Assembly (NCBI RefSeq): GCF_047302425.1
Contig: NZ_CP154855.1
Location: forward strand, 62,001-126,000
DNA: 64,000 nucleotides
Direction of reading: 5' to 3'
Source of the DNA: Oceanitalea sp047302425
Lineage (GTDB): Bacteria > Actinomycetota > Actinomycetes > Actinomycetales > Actinomycetaceae
Shown: positions 31,174 to 40,023 of the stretch, piece by piece
How positions within the stretch are numbered: position 1 is the first letter of the stretch
Layout: each line of letters starts with the position of its first letter
Position numbers and translations under genes: made by a program
The notes under the pieces: model-generated
What the model was told of the DNA's origin: nothing
The model's database searches: none
Seen by the model: only the letters and a program-made list of their open reading frames with translations

Positions 31174-33894
31174 TCAGGCCTTCTTCTTCGCGGGCGCCTT
31201 CTTGGCCGCCGGCTTGCGGGTGGGCGTCTTGCGAGTCGTCGTCTTCTTGGCCGGCCCCTTGGCGCGCTTCTCGGCGAGCAGCTCGTAGGCGCGCTCGGGG
31301 GTGACGGTCTCGACGTCGTCGTCCTTGCGGAGGGTGGCGTTCGTCGTCCCGTCGGTGACGTACGGGCCGAAGCGGCCGTCCTTGACGACGACGGGCTTGC
31401 CGCTCACCGGGTCCTCGCCGAGCTCGCGCAGCGGCGGCTTGGCGGTGGCCCCGCGGCCGCGCTTGGGCTGCTTGTACAGCTCGAGGGCCTCCTCGAGCGT
31501 GATCTCGAAGATCTGGTCCTCGCCCTCGGGGAGGGTGCGGGAGTCGGTGCCCTTCTTGAGGTAGGCGCCGTAGCGGCCGTTCTGGGCGGTGATCTCCTCA
31601 CCGGACTCGGGGTCGGTGCCGACGACGCGCGGCAGCGACAGCAGCCGCAGCGCGTCCTCCAGGCTCACGGTCTCCAGCTGCATCGTCTTGAACAGCGAGG
31701 CTGTGCGCGGCTTCGGCGCGGCCTTCTTCCTCGCCGGCTTCTTGGCGCCCTCGGCGGCGGGCGCCTCCTTCGGCTCGGGCAGCACCTCGGTGACGTAGGG
31801 CCCGTAGCGGCCGGTCTTGGCGATGATCGTGTGACCGGTCTCCGGGTCGGTCCCCAGCTCGCGCCCGTCCTCCGCGCTGGCGGCGAGCAGCTCGCGGGCC
31901 TTCTCGACGGTGAGCTCGTCGGGAGCGACGTCGTCGGGCACGGAGGCGCGCTTGCCCTCCTCCTCGCTCGACTCGAGGTAGGGGCCGTAGCGGCCCACGC
32001 GCAGCGTGATGCCCTCGCCGATGTCGATGCTGTTGACGGCGCGCGCGTCGATGTCGACGAGGTTCTCGACCTGCGTGCGCAGCCCCTCCCGCTCCCCCTC
32101 CCCACGGTAGAACCGGGCGAGCCACTGGACGCGGTCCTCCTGGCCGGCGGCGATCTGGTCCAGGTCGCCCTCCATCGCGGCGGTGAAGTCGTAGTCGACG
32201 AGCCGGGGCAGGTACTCCTCCAGCAGCCGGACCACCGAGAAGGCGAGCCAGGTCGGCACGAGGGCCTGACCACGGCGCTCGACGTAGCCGCGGTCGGTGA
32301 TGACGGAGATCGTCGCCGCGTAGGTCGAGGGCCGGCCGATGCCGCGCTCCTCGAGCGCCTTGACGAGGCTCGCCTCGGTGTAGCGCGGCGGCGGGGTGGT
32401 CTCGTGGCCCTCGGCGCGCACGGACTCGGTGCCGACCGGGTCGCCCTCGGCCAGCTGCGGAAGCCGGGTCTCCTTGTCCTGCGCGCCCGACTCGTAGCGC
32501 TCGGCGTCGCGGCCCTCCTCGTAGGCGGCGAGGAAGCCGCGGAAGGTGATGACGGTGCCGGAGGCGCTGAGCTCGGCCTGCCGGGTGCCGTCTGCGAGCG
32601 CCGCCTCGGCCCGCAGGCGGACGGTCGCGGTGGAGCCGGTGGCGTCGGCCATCTGCGAGGCGACGGTGCGCTTCCAGATGAGCTCGTAGAGGCGGAACTG
32701 CGCGCCGGTGAGCTGGCCGGCCACCTGGCCGGGGGTTCGGAAGGAGTCACCGGCGGGGCGGATGGCCTCGTGGGCCTCCTGCGCGCCCTTGGACTTCTGC
32801 GCGTAGAACCGCGGCTTGGCCGGCACGTACTCCGCGCCGTACAGCTCCGTCGCCTGCGCCCGGGCCGCCGCGATCGCCTGCTGCGACAGCGCCGAGGAGT
32901 CGGTACGCATGTAGGTGATGAAGCCGTTCTCGTACAGCCCCTGCGCGGTGCGCATCGTCTCCCGGGCGCTCATCCGCAGCTTGCGGCTGGCCTCCTGCTG
33001 GAGCGTGGAGGTGGTGAACGGCGCCGCCGGACGGCGGGTGTAGGGCTTGGTCTCCATCGAGGCGACCCGGGCCGGCGCCTGCTCGAGGGCCTCGGCCAGC
33101 GCGGTCGCCGTCGCCTCCTCGAGGTGGACGACGCCGCCCTTGCGGGCGGCGGCCGTCAGCTGGCCGTCGTCGCCGAAGTCACGGCCGGTGGCGACCTTCG
33201 CGCCGTCGAGCGCGACGAGACGCGCCTCGAAGGGGCGGGTGCCGCCGCCGTCGTCGCCGGTGAAGGTGCCCTTGACGTCCCAGTAGGACGCGGCGCGGAA
33301 GGCCATCCGCTCGCGCTCCCGCTCGACGACCATCCGCGTGGCGACGGACTGGACGCGCCCGGCGGAGATGCGGGGGCGCACCTTGCGCCACAGGAGCGGG
33401 GAGACCTCGTAACCGACGAGGCGGTCGAGGATGCGGCGCGCCTCCTGGGCGTCGACGAGACGCTCGTCGAGCTCGCGGGTGTTCTCCAGCGCGCGGGTGA
33501 TGGCCTCCTTGGTGATCTCGTGGAAGACCATCCGCTTGACCGGCACCTTGGGCTTGAGGACGTCGAGGAGGTGCCAGGCGATTGCCTCCCCCTCGCGGTC
33601 CTCATCGGTGGCGAGGTAGAGCTCGTCGGCCTCCTTGAGCGCGCGCTTGAGCTCGGTGACCTTCTTCTTCTTGTCGGCGTCGACGACGTAGTAGGGCTCG
33701 AAGTCGCCCTCGACGTCGATGGCGAACTTCCCGAAGGGGCCCTTCTTCATCTCCGCGGGCAGCTCGGAGGGCTGAGGCAGGTCGCGGATGTGTCCGACGC
33801 TGGCCTCGACGTCGAACTCCGGCCCGAGATATCCGCCGATGGTGCGCGCCTTCGCGGGCGACTCGACGATCACGAGCTTGCGGGAACCTGTCAC
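31174..33894 (-). CDS. topA: DNA topoisomerase I (type IA)
   Basis: 906 residues. It relaxes negative supercoils by single-strand passage. The TOPRIM domain starts KLVIVESPAKARTIGGYLG and contains ATDEDREGEAIAWHL (acidic metal site). The active-site tyrosine lies in GFITYMRTDSSALS. The C-terminal region has four or five TopA repeats of the form GRYGPYL/V rather than zinc fingers, and ends in a Lys/Ala-rich tail, as in mycobacterial TopA. The GTG at 33894 is preceded by GGAAGG. A small membrane protein gene follows after one base. Confidence 0.97.
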   Translation of the reverse strand: MTGSRKLVIVESPAKARTIGGYLGPEFDVEASVGHIRDLPQPSELPAEMKKGPFGKFAIDVEGDFEPYYVVDADKKKKVTELKRALKEADELYLATDEDREGEAIAWHLLDVLKPKVPVKRMVFHEITKEAITRALENTRELDERLVDAQEARRILDRLVGYEVSPLLWRKVRPRISAGRVQSVATRMVVERERERMAFRAASYWDVKGTFTGDDGGGTRPFEARLVALDGAKVATGRDFGDDGQLTAAARKGGVVHLEEATATALAEALEQAPARVASMETKPYTRRPAAPFTTSTLQQEASRKLRMSARETMRTAQGLYENGFITYMRTDSSALSQQAIAAARAQATELYGAEYVPAKPRFYAQKSKGAQEAHEAIRPAGDSFRTPGQVAGQLTGAQFRLYELIWKRTVASQMADATGSTATVRLRAEAALADGTRQAELSASGTVITFRGFLAAYEEGRDAERYESGAQDKETRLPQLAEGDPVGTESVRAEGHETTPPPRYTEASLVKALEERGIGRPSTYAATISVITDRGYVERRGQALVPTWLAFSVVRLLEEYLPRLVDYDFTAAMEGDLDQIAAGQEDRVQWLARFYRGEGEREGLRTQVENLVDIDARAVNSIDIGEGITLRVGRYGPYLESSEEEGKRASVPDDVAPDELTVEKARELLAASAEDGRELGTDPETGHTIIAKTGRYGPYVTEVLPEPKEAPAAEGAKKPARKKAAPKPRTASLFKTMQLETVSLEDALRLLSLPRVVGTDPESGEEITAQNGRYGAYLKKGTDSRTLPEGEDQIFEITLEEALELYKQPKRGRGATAKPPLRELGEDPVSGKPVVVKDGRFGPYVTDGTTNATLRKDDDVETVTPERAYELLAEKRAKGPAKKTTTRKTPTRKPAAKKAPAKKKA

Positions 33895-33965
33895 CGCCTA
33901 CCTTCCTTCTGTCCACAGGGGCGTGTCGGGGTGACGGTACCCGATGGGGCTGGCGAGCGTCGGTG

Positions 33966-34679
33966 TCAGCTCGGCCGGGGCAGGCCCAGGCGGGTGCGCA
34001 CCCCGGGGGAGAAGTGGACGAGCGGGGCGCCGGCCGGCGGGGGCAGCCCAGCCGCCCGGAGCAGCCCCTCGGCATCGACGACGACGGCGCGCGCCTCGTG
34101 CAGCGGCCAGTCCGTGTGCTCCACGGGGACCTGCCACAGCCGGCCCAGCCGCAGCGTGAAGGCCCACCAGCGGGCGGTGAGGAAGACGGTGAGCGCGTCG
34201 GGACTGGCGATCGGTTCACCGGTCTCGACCTCGACGCGCAGCCGGACCGGCGCGCGCCAGGGCACGAGCCGGTCGCTGCGGTAGCGGACCGTGCCGGGTA
34301 CCGCGCCGTCGACGTGCCCGCGGCACCAGAGGTACGGCAGGCCGAGGACTCGCGCCGCGGCGACGATCCACAGCCGCGCCGCGTCGAGGGAGAAGAACCA
34401 GACGCCCCTCGTCCCGTTGGCGTGGCGCACGTAGGTGCGGCAGTTGAGCTCGGGGAAGGAGGAGAGGTGCGGCAGCGGCGGCAGGCCCGGTGTCCGGACG
34501 GCGTCCATCCGGAAGGGGACGACACCCACCCAGGCCCGGCCGTCGACCGTCTCGACTCTCAGGCCCTCGGGCAGCAGCGCCTGCACGACCTCCGGCGGAT
34601 AGGACCAGTGGAGGAAGGTGAGGTCACGCCACCCCTGGAGGTTGACCGCCCGGAACGTGTGCGGGCGCGGCAGGTCCAT
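33966..34679 (-). CDS. DUF2071 (YqjF-like) protein
   Basis: 237 residues. It has the DUF2071 opening QGWRDLTFLHWSYPPEVVQALLPEGLRVETVDGRAWVGVVPFRM and the mid-block FPELNCRTYVRHANGTRGVWFFSLDA. The beta-rich fold resembles acetoacetate decarboxylase, but the catalytic Lys is not evident, so no activity is proposed. The frame runs on upstream to 35318; the ATG at 34679 starts the conserved domain and has TACGTT (34686-34691, minus strand) six bases upstream. Confidence 0.85.
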   Translation of the reverse strand: MDLPRPHTFRAVNLQGWRDLTFLHWSYPPEVVQALLPEGLRVETVDGRAWVGVVPFRMDAVRTPGLPPLPHLSSFPELNCRTYVRHANGTRGVWFFSLDAARLWIVAAARVLGLPYLWCRGHVDGAVPGTVRYRSDRLVPWRAPVRLRVEVETGEPIASPDALTVFLTARWWAFTLRLGRLWQVPVEHTDWPLHEARAVVVDAEGLLRAAGLPPPAGAPLVHFSPGVRTRLGLPRPS

Positions 34680-34797
34680 GCGGCGAACGTACTCCCTGCG
34701 GGAGGCCTCCCCCGCTGCCCCTGCCGCGCCACCGCACGTGAGAACGCCGAGCGCGCCCGGTGTGCCACCCGCGCTCGGCGCTCTCCCCTGCGCTCGT

Positions 34798-36351
34798 TCA
34801 GGTGGAGGCAGGCTCGGGGACCAGGAAGCCGTCGAGGAGCAGGTCGCGGACGGCGGGGAGGACCTCGGCGGCGACGGCGTCGGCGGGCTGGTCGAGGACG
34901 ACGGCGAGCCCACCGACGATCTGGCCGACCGTGAGCTCGCCGTCGCAGGCGCCGACGGCCCCGGCGACGAGCGAGCCCGGCTGCACGGTGCGCCCGAAGC
35001 CGCCGCCCTGGCGCAGCAGGAGCACGCGCGGGTCGGGCTCCCCGGGGCGCAGGTGGCGCTCCTCGGTGACGTCCTCGGCCGCGCGCAGCCGCTGCTCCGC
35101 GAGCGCGGCGTCGTCGGTCGCCGCGAGCCACTCCTGGGTGGCCAGCACCTGGGCGAGGTGCCCGCCGAGCGGTCCCTGGAGGGGTGCGGTGAGCTCCTCG
35201 ACGCGCCGCCAGGCCGGGCGCGAGCCGTCCGCGGGCCGGCGCAGCAGGAGGTAGCCGAAGCCGACCGCCTCGACACCGCGCGCGGCGAAGTCGTCGAGCC
35301 ACGCGGCCAGGGCCGCATCGAAGAGCTCGGTGCCGGGCCGCAGGCCGCCGTCGCGCAGCCAGGTGTGGGCGTACTCGGCGGGGTCCTGCACCTCGCGCTG
35401 GACCACCCATCCGTCGGTGCCGGCCGCCTCGAGCCAGCCGCTCACCCGCTCGCGCCAGTCCTCACCCGCGTGGTGCTCCCAGTTGCCCAGGAGCTGGGCC
35501 ACGCCGCCCGGGGCGAGGTGCTCGCCGAGCCCGGAGACGAGGTCGGCGACGAGCGAGTCGCCGGGCATCGCGCCGTCGCGGTACTCCATGACGGGCAGGC
35601 CCGCGGCGTGGGCCGCGGGCGGGGTGATGACGAAGGGCGGGTTGGACACGACGAGGTCGAAGCGCTCCCCGGCCACCGGCTCGAGCAGCGAGCCCTCGCG
35701 CAGCTCGACCGGCGTCCCGGCGAGGGCCGCGTTGAAGGCGGCGAAGTCGAGGGCGCGGCGGGAGATGTCGGTGCCGAGGACGTGGTCGGCGTGCCGGGTC
35801 GCGTGGAGTGCCTGGATGCCGCAGCCGGTGCCAAGGTCGAGGACCCGCGCGCGGTGGTCGCGCACCGTGATGCGGGCGAGCGTGAGGGAGGCGCCCCCGA
35901 TCCCGAGGACGTGGTCGGCGTGCAGGCTGCGGCGCGTGGCGAGCTCCCCGAGGTCGGAGGCGACCCACCAGCGGGCCTCCCCGGCTGCGTCGGCCGCCTC
36001 GTAGGGGCGCAGGTCGACGGCGGCGCGCACCTCGTCGGCACCGTCCTCCCCCGCCGGGGTGACGAGCCCGACGGCGGTGGCTCCCGCCGTCGTCGTGCGC
36101 GGGAGGGCGGTGTCGAGCGCTGTGCGGGTGATCGGCTCGCCGAGGAGGAAGAGGCGGGCGAGGACGGCGGCGGGGTCGCTCGCGCCCTCGGTGGCGCGGC
36201 GGGCGGCGACCGGCTCCTCGCGCTGGAGGGCGGCCGCGGCGACCGGTCCGAGCGCCTCCTGGACGGCCGCGAGGGTGTAGCCGGCGGCGAGGTCGGAGCG
36301 CAGCCCGTCGGCGAGGTCGGCGGGCAGGCGGGGAGGACGAGGGCTCGGCAT
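34798..36351 (-). CDS. N5-glutamine/N6-adenine-type SAM methyltransferase
   Basis: 517 residues. The N-terminal 170 residues form a winged-helix-like lead. The methyltransferase core follows, with RVLDLGTGCGIQALHATRHA (motif I), VLGTDISRRALDFAAFNAAL and the catalytic motif FDLVVSNPPFVITPP (NPPF), shared by HemK/PrmC and RNA/DNA amino-methyltransferases. A 200-residue C-terminal domain is found only in actinobacterial relatives. The substrate is unknown. The start at ATG 36351 is supported by TACCCT (36359-36364, minus strand) seven bases upstream; the frame extends to 36537 without coding character. Confidence 0.85.
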   Translation of the reverse strand: MPSPRPPRLPADLADGLRSDLAAGYTLAAVQEALGPVAAAALQREEPVAARRATEGASDPAAVLARLFLLGEPITRTALDTALPRTTTAGATAVGLVTPAGEDGADEVRAAVDLRPYEAADAAGEARWWVASDLGELATRRSLHADHVLGIGGASLTLARITVRDHRARVLDLGTGCGIQALHATRHADHVLGTDISRRALDFAAFNAALAGTPVELREGSLLEPVAGERFDLVVSNPPFVITPPAAHAAGLPVMEYRDGAMPGDSLVADLVSGLGEHLAPGGVAQLLGNWEHHAGEDWRERVSGWLEAAGTDGWVVQREVQDPAEYAHTWLRDGGLRPGTELFDAALAAWLDDFAARGVEAVGFGYLLLRRPADGSRPAWRRVEELTAPLQGPLGGHLAQVLATQEWLAATDDAALAEQRLRAAEDVTEERHLRPGEPDPRVLLLRQGGGFGRTVQPGSLVAGAVGACDGELTVGQIVGGLAVVLDQPADAVAAEVLPAVRDLLLDGFLVPEPAST

Positions 36352-36470
36352 GGTCCCGAGGGTACGGGGGTGTCCCGTGTCACAGGCGGCCGCTAGCCTC
36401 GTCAGCGTCTGCCCACGGCGCGCCGGACCGGTCCCGGGGCAGCACGTCCACACCGACCCGGAAGGACCAC

Positions 36471-38498
36471 ATGCGCACACGCAGGGCAGTTCCCGCCGCG
36501 ACCACGGCGGCCGTCCTCCTGGCAGCGGCGGCAGCACCCGCCGTCGGCCAGCCCACCGACCCGGACCGGCTCGAGCTCACGCTGCTGGCCACCACTGACG
36601 TCCACGGTCACGTCTACGACTGGGACTACTTCCGCAACGCCCCCTTCCCCGCCGACGACTCGCTCGGGCTCACTCGCGTCGCGAGCGCCGTCGCGGAGGT
36701 GCGCGCCGAGAGGGGCGAGGAGTCCGTCCTCCTCCTCGACAACGGCGACGCGATCCAGGGCACGCCGCTCACCTACTACTACGGCATGGGCGCGGGCCGG
36801 CAGTCCGTCCTCGCTGACGAGGTCACTCATCCCATGGCCACCGCCTTCAACGCCCTGGACTACGACGTCCAGGTCGTCGGCAACCACGAGTACAACTACG
36901 GGCTCGACCTCCTGTCCGCGTACGAGGACGACCTCGACGCCCCGCTGCTCGGGGCCAACGTCATCGACGTCGGGACCGGCGAGCCCTACCACCAGCCCTA
37001 CGAGCTCGTGAACATGAGGATCGACGGTGAGGACGTGACCGTCGGCGTCCTCGGCCTCGTCACCCCCGGCGTGCGGGTGTGGGACAAGCAGCACGTCGAG
37101 GGCGTGCTCGAGTTCCAGGACATGGTGACGGCGGCCGAGCGGTGGGTGCCGGAGGTGGAGGCGCTCGCCGACGTCGTCGTCGTCATCGCGCACACCGGCG
37201 ACGGCAACGTGAGCGACGAGGACTACGACCGCACGGCGCTGCACGAGGACGTCACCGGGAACATCGCCCGGCAGGTGCCCGGCATCGACGTCATCGTCGC
37301 CGGCCACACCCACCAGGACGTGCCCGAGCGGCTCTTCACGAACGTCGCGGGTGAGCAGGTACTCATGACCCAGCCCGACTACTGGGCCCGCTCGGTCACC
37401 GAGACCACGCTCGCACTCGTCCCCGGCGCCGCGGGCGGCTGGGAGGTCGACTGGAGCGAGGGCGTCGCGCCGACGGCGCAGGCCCGTCGCGGCACCGAGT
37501 ACGCGGAGGACGAGGGGCTGCGCGAGCTGCTCACCGAGGCGCACGGGACGACGGTCGAGTACGTCAACACCCCGGTCGCGGAGTCGGTGACCGAGCTGCT
37601 GGCCGAGACGTCCCGCTACGAGGACACTCCGATCATCGACTTCATCAACCACGTGCAGCAGACGACCGTCGAGGCCGCACTGCCCGAGGGAGAGCGCGCA
37701 GGGCGGACGGTCATCTCCCAGGCCTCACCCTTCTCCCGCACGGCCGTCTTCCCCGAGGGGGAGGTGACGATCGCCGACATCGCGGGCCTGTACATCTACG
37801 AGAACACTCTCTCGGCGGTGGTCCTCACCGGTGCCGAGCTGCGCGACTACCTCGAGTACTCGGCCCGGTACTTCAACCGGGTCGAGGAGGGCGCGGAGTT
37901 CGACCCTGCGACGGGCACGAACGCCGTCTACCCGGACCGTCCCGAGGGCGTGCCGGACTACAACTACGACGTCATCTCCGGCCTGGACTACGTCATCGAC
38001 GTCTCCCAGCCGGTCGGTGAGCGCATCGCCAGCCTCACCTACCCGGACGGCACGCCGGTGGGTGCGGACGACGAGTTCGTCATGGCGGTGAACAACTACC
38101 GCCAGAGCGGCGGCGGTGCCTTCCCGCACGTCGCGGACGCCGAGGTCGTGTACGACGAGCGCCTGGAGATCCGCCAGCTGCTCATCGAGTGGGCCCAGGA
38201 GCGCGGGGTCATCGACCCGGACGACTTCTTCGTCGAGAACTGGCAGCTCGTCACCGCGCCGCTCCCCGCCCCGGAGCCGACGACGCCCGGTGAGCCGACC
38301 GAGGAGCCCACGGAGGAGCCGACCACCGCGGAGCCGACGACGGCCCCCGCGGGCCCCGACGCGACGACCCCGCCGCCCGCGGCCGGCCCCGGCAGCCTGC
38401 CGAACACCGGCGCCCCGGTGGCCGCGCTCGCCGGCCTCGCCCTGCTCGCCCTCACCGCCGGCGCCGCCCTCCTCGCCCGCCGCCGGCCGGGCGCATAG
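36471..38498 (+). CDS. cell-wall-anchored bifunctional UDP-sugar hydrolase/5'-nucleotidase with LPNTG signal
   Basis: 675 residues. A signal peptide (MRTRRAVPAATTAAVLLAAAAAPAVG) is followed by the metallophosphoesterase domain: TTDVHGHVYDWDY, DNGDAIQGTPL, VVGNHEYNYG and VAGHTHQDV supply the two-metal site. The 5'-nucleotidase C-terminal domain follows (about 370-585), with YENTLSAVVLTGAELRDYLEYSA. A Pro/Glu/Thr-rich wall-spanning linker ends in LPNTG (643-647), a hydrophobic segment and RRRPGA, a complete sortase sorting signal. GGAAGGA precedes the ATG. It likely releases phosphate from external nucleotides. No sortase gene is in the window. Confidence 0.93.
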   Translation: MRTRRAVPAATTAAVLLAAAAAPAVGQPTDPDRLELTLLATTDVHGHVYDWDYFRNAPFPADDSLGLTRVASAVAEVRAERGEESVLLLDNGDAIQGTPLTYYYGMGAGRQSVLADEVTHPMATAFNALDYDVQVVGNHEYNYGLDLLSAYEDDLDAPLLGANVIDVGTGEPYHQPYELVNMRIDGEDVTVGVLGLVTPGVRVWDKQHVEGVLEFQDMVTAAERWVPEVEALADVVVVIAHTGDGNVSDEDYDRTALHEDVTGNIARQVPGIDVIVAGHTHQDVPERLFTNVAGEQVLMTQPDYWARSVTETTLALVPGAAGGWEVDWSEGVAPTAQARRGTEYAEDEGLRELLTEAHGTTVEYVNTPVAESVTELLAETSRYEDTPIIDFINHVQQTTVEAALPEGERAGRTVISQASPFSRTAVFPEGEVTIADIAGLYIYENTLSAVVLTGAELRDYLEYSARYFNRVEEGAEFDPATGTNAVYPDRPEGVPDYNYDVISGLDYVIDVSQPVGERIASLTYPDGTPVGADDEFVMAVNNYRQSGGGAFPHVADAEVVYDERLEIRQLLIEWAQERGVIDPDDFFVENWQLVTAPLPAPEPTTPGEPTEEPTEEPTTAEPTTAPAGPDATTPPPAAGPGSLPNTGAPVAALAGLALLALTAGAALLARRRPGA

Positions 38499-38525
38499 GC
38501 ACGCCGCCCCCTCCCCCACTCCCCC

Positions 38526-38566
38526 GTCGGGAGCGGAACTGTGACCGCAACAGCTCCGCTCCCGAC
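38526..38566. terminator. palindromic terminator after the nucleotidase gene (repeat family member)
   Basis: 38526-38542 pairs with 38550-38566 with one mismatch around a seven-base loop. The core gagcggaactgt...acagctccgctc resembles the palindromes at 57553 and 60042, so it may belong to the same family. Confidence 0.7.
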
Positions 38567-38614
38567 CGGGACGCAGGGGTGGGAGGGGCGGGAGGGGGTG
38601 CCTAGGCTGGGGGC

Positions 38615-39505
38615 ATGACCGTCGCGGCAGTGAACGCTCGGGCACTGGCCGCGCCCGAGTGGCTCGCGCGCGAGTCGAGCCACCGGCAGCGCGCCCTGGA
38701 GCTCACCGGTGCCCACCGGGAGCGGCGCTCACGCGGCGAGAACCACCCGATCGAGGACTTCCTCTTCGACTACTACGCCATCCGCGCGGGCCGCCTCGAT
38801 CGCTGGCACCCGGGCGTCGGGGTCACGCTCCTCGGCGACGACGAGCTGCTGGCCGTCCGCGCCGGCTGGCGCTGGCACGTGCGCACCCCCGAGGGCGGGG
38901 TGCGCCTGGACGCCTCCGCCTTCGTCACCGACCGCGGGCCGGCGCTGCGCCGGCTCCTCACGATCCTGCGGGCCACCGCGGCCCGCGCTCCGCACCTCGG
39001 CTGCCTGGGCCTGCACGAGTGGGCGATGGTCTACCGCCAGCCCGCGGCCGAGCGGCGCCACGACCTGCCGCTGCGGCTGGGCCCGGACGGCACGGACGCC
39101 GTCGTCGAGGCCCACCCGGTGCGCTGCACGCACTTCGACGCCTTCCGCTTCTTCACGCCGGAGGCCCGGCCGGTCAACCGGCTGCAGCCCACCCGCGAGA
39201 CCCAGCCCGAGCTCGAGCAGCCCGGCTGCCTGCACGCGAACATGGACCTCATGCACGCCGCGATCACGCTCGGGCCGGCCTGTCCCGGCGAGCTGCTCCT
39301 CGACTGCGTGGAGCTGGCGCGGGACATCCGGGTCCTCGACATGCGGGCCTCGCCCTACGACGTCACGTCCCTCGGTCACAGCCCGGTCGCCATCGAGACG
39401 ACCGAGGGCCGCGCGGAGTACGTCGCCGCGCAACGTGCCTTCGCCGAGCGCTCTGCACCGCTGCGGGAGCGGCTCGTCGCCGTCGGGGAGGAGCTGGGGC
39501 TGTGA
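38615..39505 (+). CDS. 3-methyladenine DNA glycosylase-family annotation (putative)
   Basis: 296 residues. The N-terminal part, ARESSHRQRALELTGAHRERRSRGENHPIEDFLFDYYAIRAGRLDRWHPGVG, and the block CLHANMDLMHAAITLGPACPGELLLDCVELARDIRVLDMRASPYDV are characteristic of a conserved actinobacterial family that databases often label 3-methyladenine DNA glycosylase. No HhH-GPD motif is visible, so that label rests on family habit and not on seen catalytic residues. The ATG at 38615 has TAGGCT (38603-38608) six bases upstream, a leaderless arrangement. A small lipoprotein gene overlaps its stop by four bases. Confidence 0.65.
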   Translation: MTVAAVNARALAAPEWLARESSHRQRALELTGAHRERRSRGENHPIEDFLFDYYAIRAGRLDRWHPGVGVTLLGDDELLAVRAGWRWHVRTPEGGVRLDASAFVTDRGPALRRLLTILRATAARAPHLGCLGLHEWAMVYRQPAAERRHDLPLRLGPDGTDAVVEAHPVRCTHFDAFRFFTPEARPVNRLQPTRETQPELEQPGCLHANMDLMHAAITLGPACPGELLLDCVELARDIRVLDMRASPYDVTSLGHSPVAIETTEGRAEYVAAQRAFAERSAPLRERLVAVGEELGL

Positions 39506-39942
39506 GTGCCACGCACGTGCGGACCGCCGCACTCGCCGTCGTCGTCCTCCTTCTCACCGCGTGCGGGGGCGAGCCGGCTCCCGGCGGGAGCGAGGCGCCG
39601 TCGTCCCACGAGATGCCCACGACGCCCGCGCCGGCCGCCACGTCCGCGACGCCGGTGGAGCGCACGCCGCAGGTCGAGGCGGCGGTCGCGGACCTCGCCG
39701 CCCACCTCGGGATCGAGGCGGCCGACGTCACCGTGGTGAGCCACGAGGACGTCACGTGGCCCGACGGCTCGCTCGGCTGCCCGACTCCGGGGATGAGCTA
39801 CACCCAGGCCCAGGTGCCCGGCTCCCGCCTCGTGCTCGCCGCGCAGGGGCGGGAGTTCTCCTACCACGCGGGCAGCAGCGGCGACTTCGCCCGCTGCGAC
39901 TCCCCCCGGCTCGCCCCCGCGCCGTCCCCCGACGAGAGCTGA
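39502..39942 (+). CDS. small lipoprotein of unknown function
   Basis: 146 residues from a GTG that overlaps the previous stop (GTGA). The lipobox LLLTACGG puts the lipidated Cys at about residue 20. A Pro/Thr/Ser linker (25-52) leads to a conserved domain, VEAAVADLAAHLGIEAADVTVVSHEDVTWPDGSLGCPTPGMSYTQAQVPGSRLVLAAQGREFSYHAGSSGDFARC, with two cysteines likely to pair outside the membrane. The block TWPDGSLGCPxPGMxYTQ recurs widely in bacteria without a known role. The frame upstream of 39502 is the shadow of the preceding gene. Confidence 0.8.
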   Translation: MSATHVRTAALAVVVLLLTACGGEPAPGGSEAPSSHEMPTTPAPAATSATPVERTPQVEAAVADLAAHLGIEAADVTVVSHEDVTWPDGSLGCPTPGMSYTQAQVPGSRLVLAAQGREFSYHAGSSGDFARCDSPRLAPAPSPDES

Positions 39943-39968
39943 CCGGCTGGACCGTCCCCGTTCCCTGG

Positions 39969-40011
39969 CGCCGACAGCCGGATCTCGCCTGGCGAGGTCC
40001 GGCTGTCGGCG
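39969..40011. terminator. 43-base near-perfect palindrome between convergent genes
   Basis: 39969-39989 pairs with 39991-40011, 20 of 21 positions plus one G.T, centred on one base. It lies between the lipoprotein gene and the convergent hppA, so it can stop transcription from both sides. Its length and cgccga...tcggcg ends match the palindromes at 57553 and 60042. Confidence 0.75.
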
Positions 40012-40023
40012 TCGGGGGGTGGG

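Noticed and set aside
30949..34284. 1111-codon open frame on the plus strand
   Set aside because: It is antisense to topA, whose domains are unmistakable. The translation is Leu/Gly/Val/Ala/Asp-rich without domains, as expected when a high-GC gene is read on the other strand.
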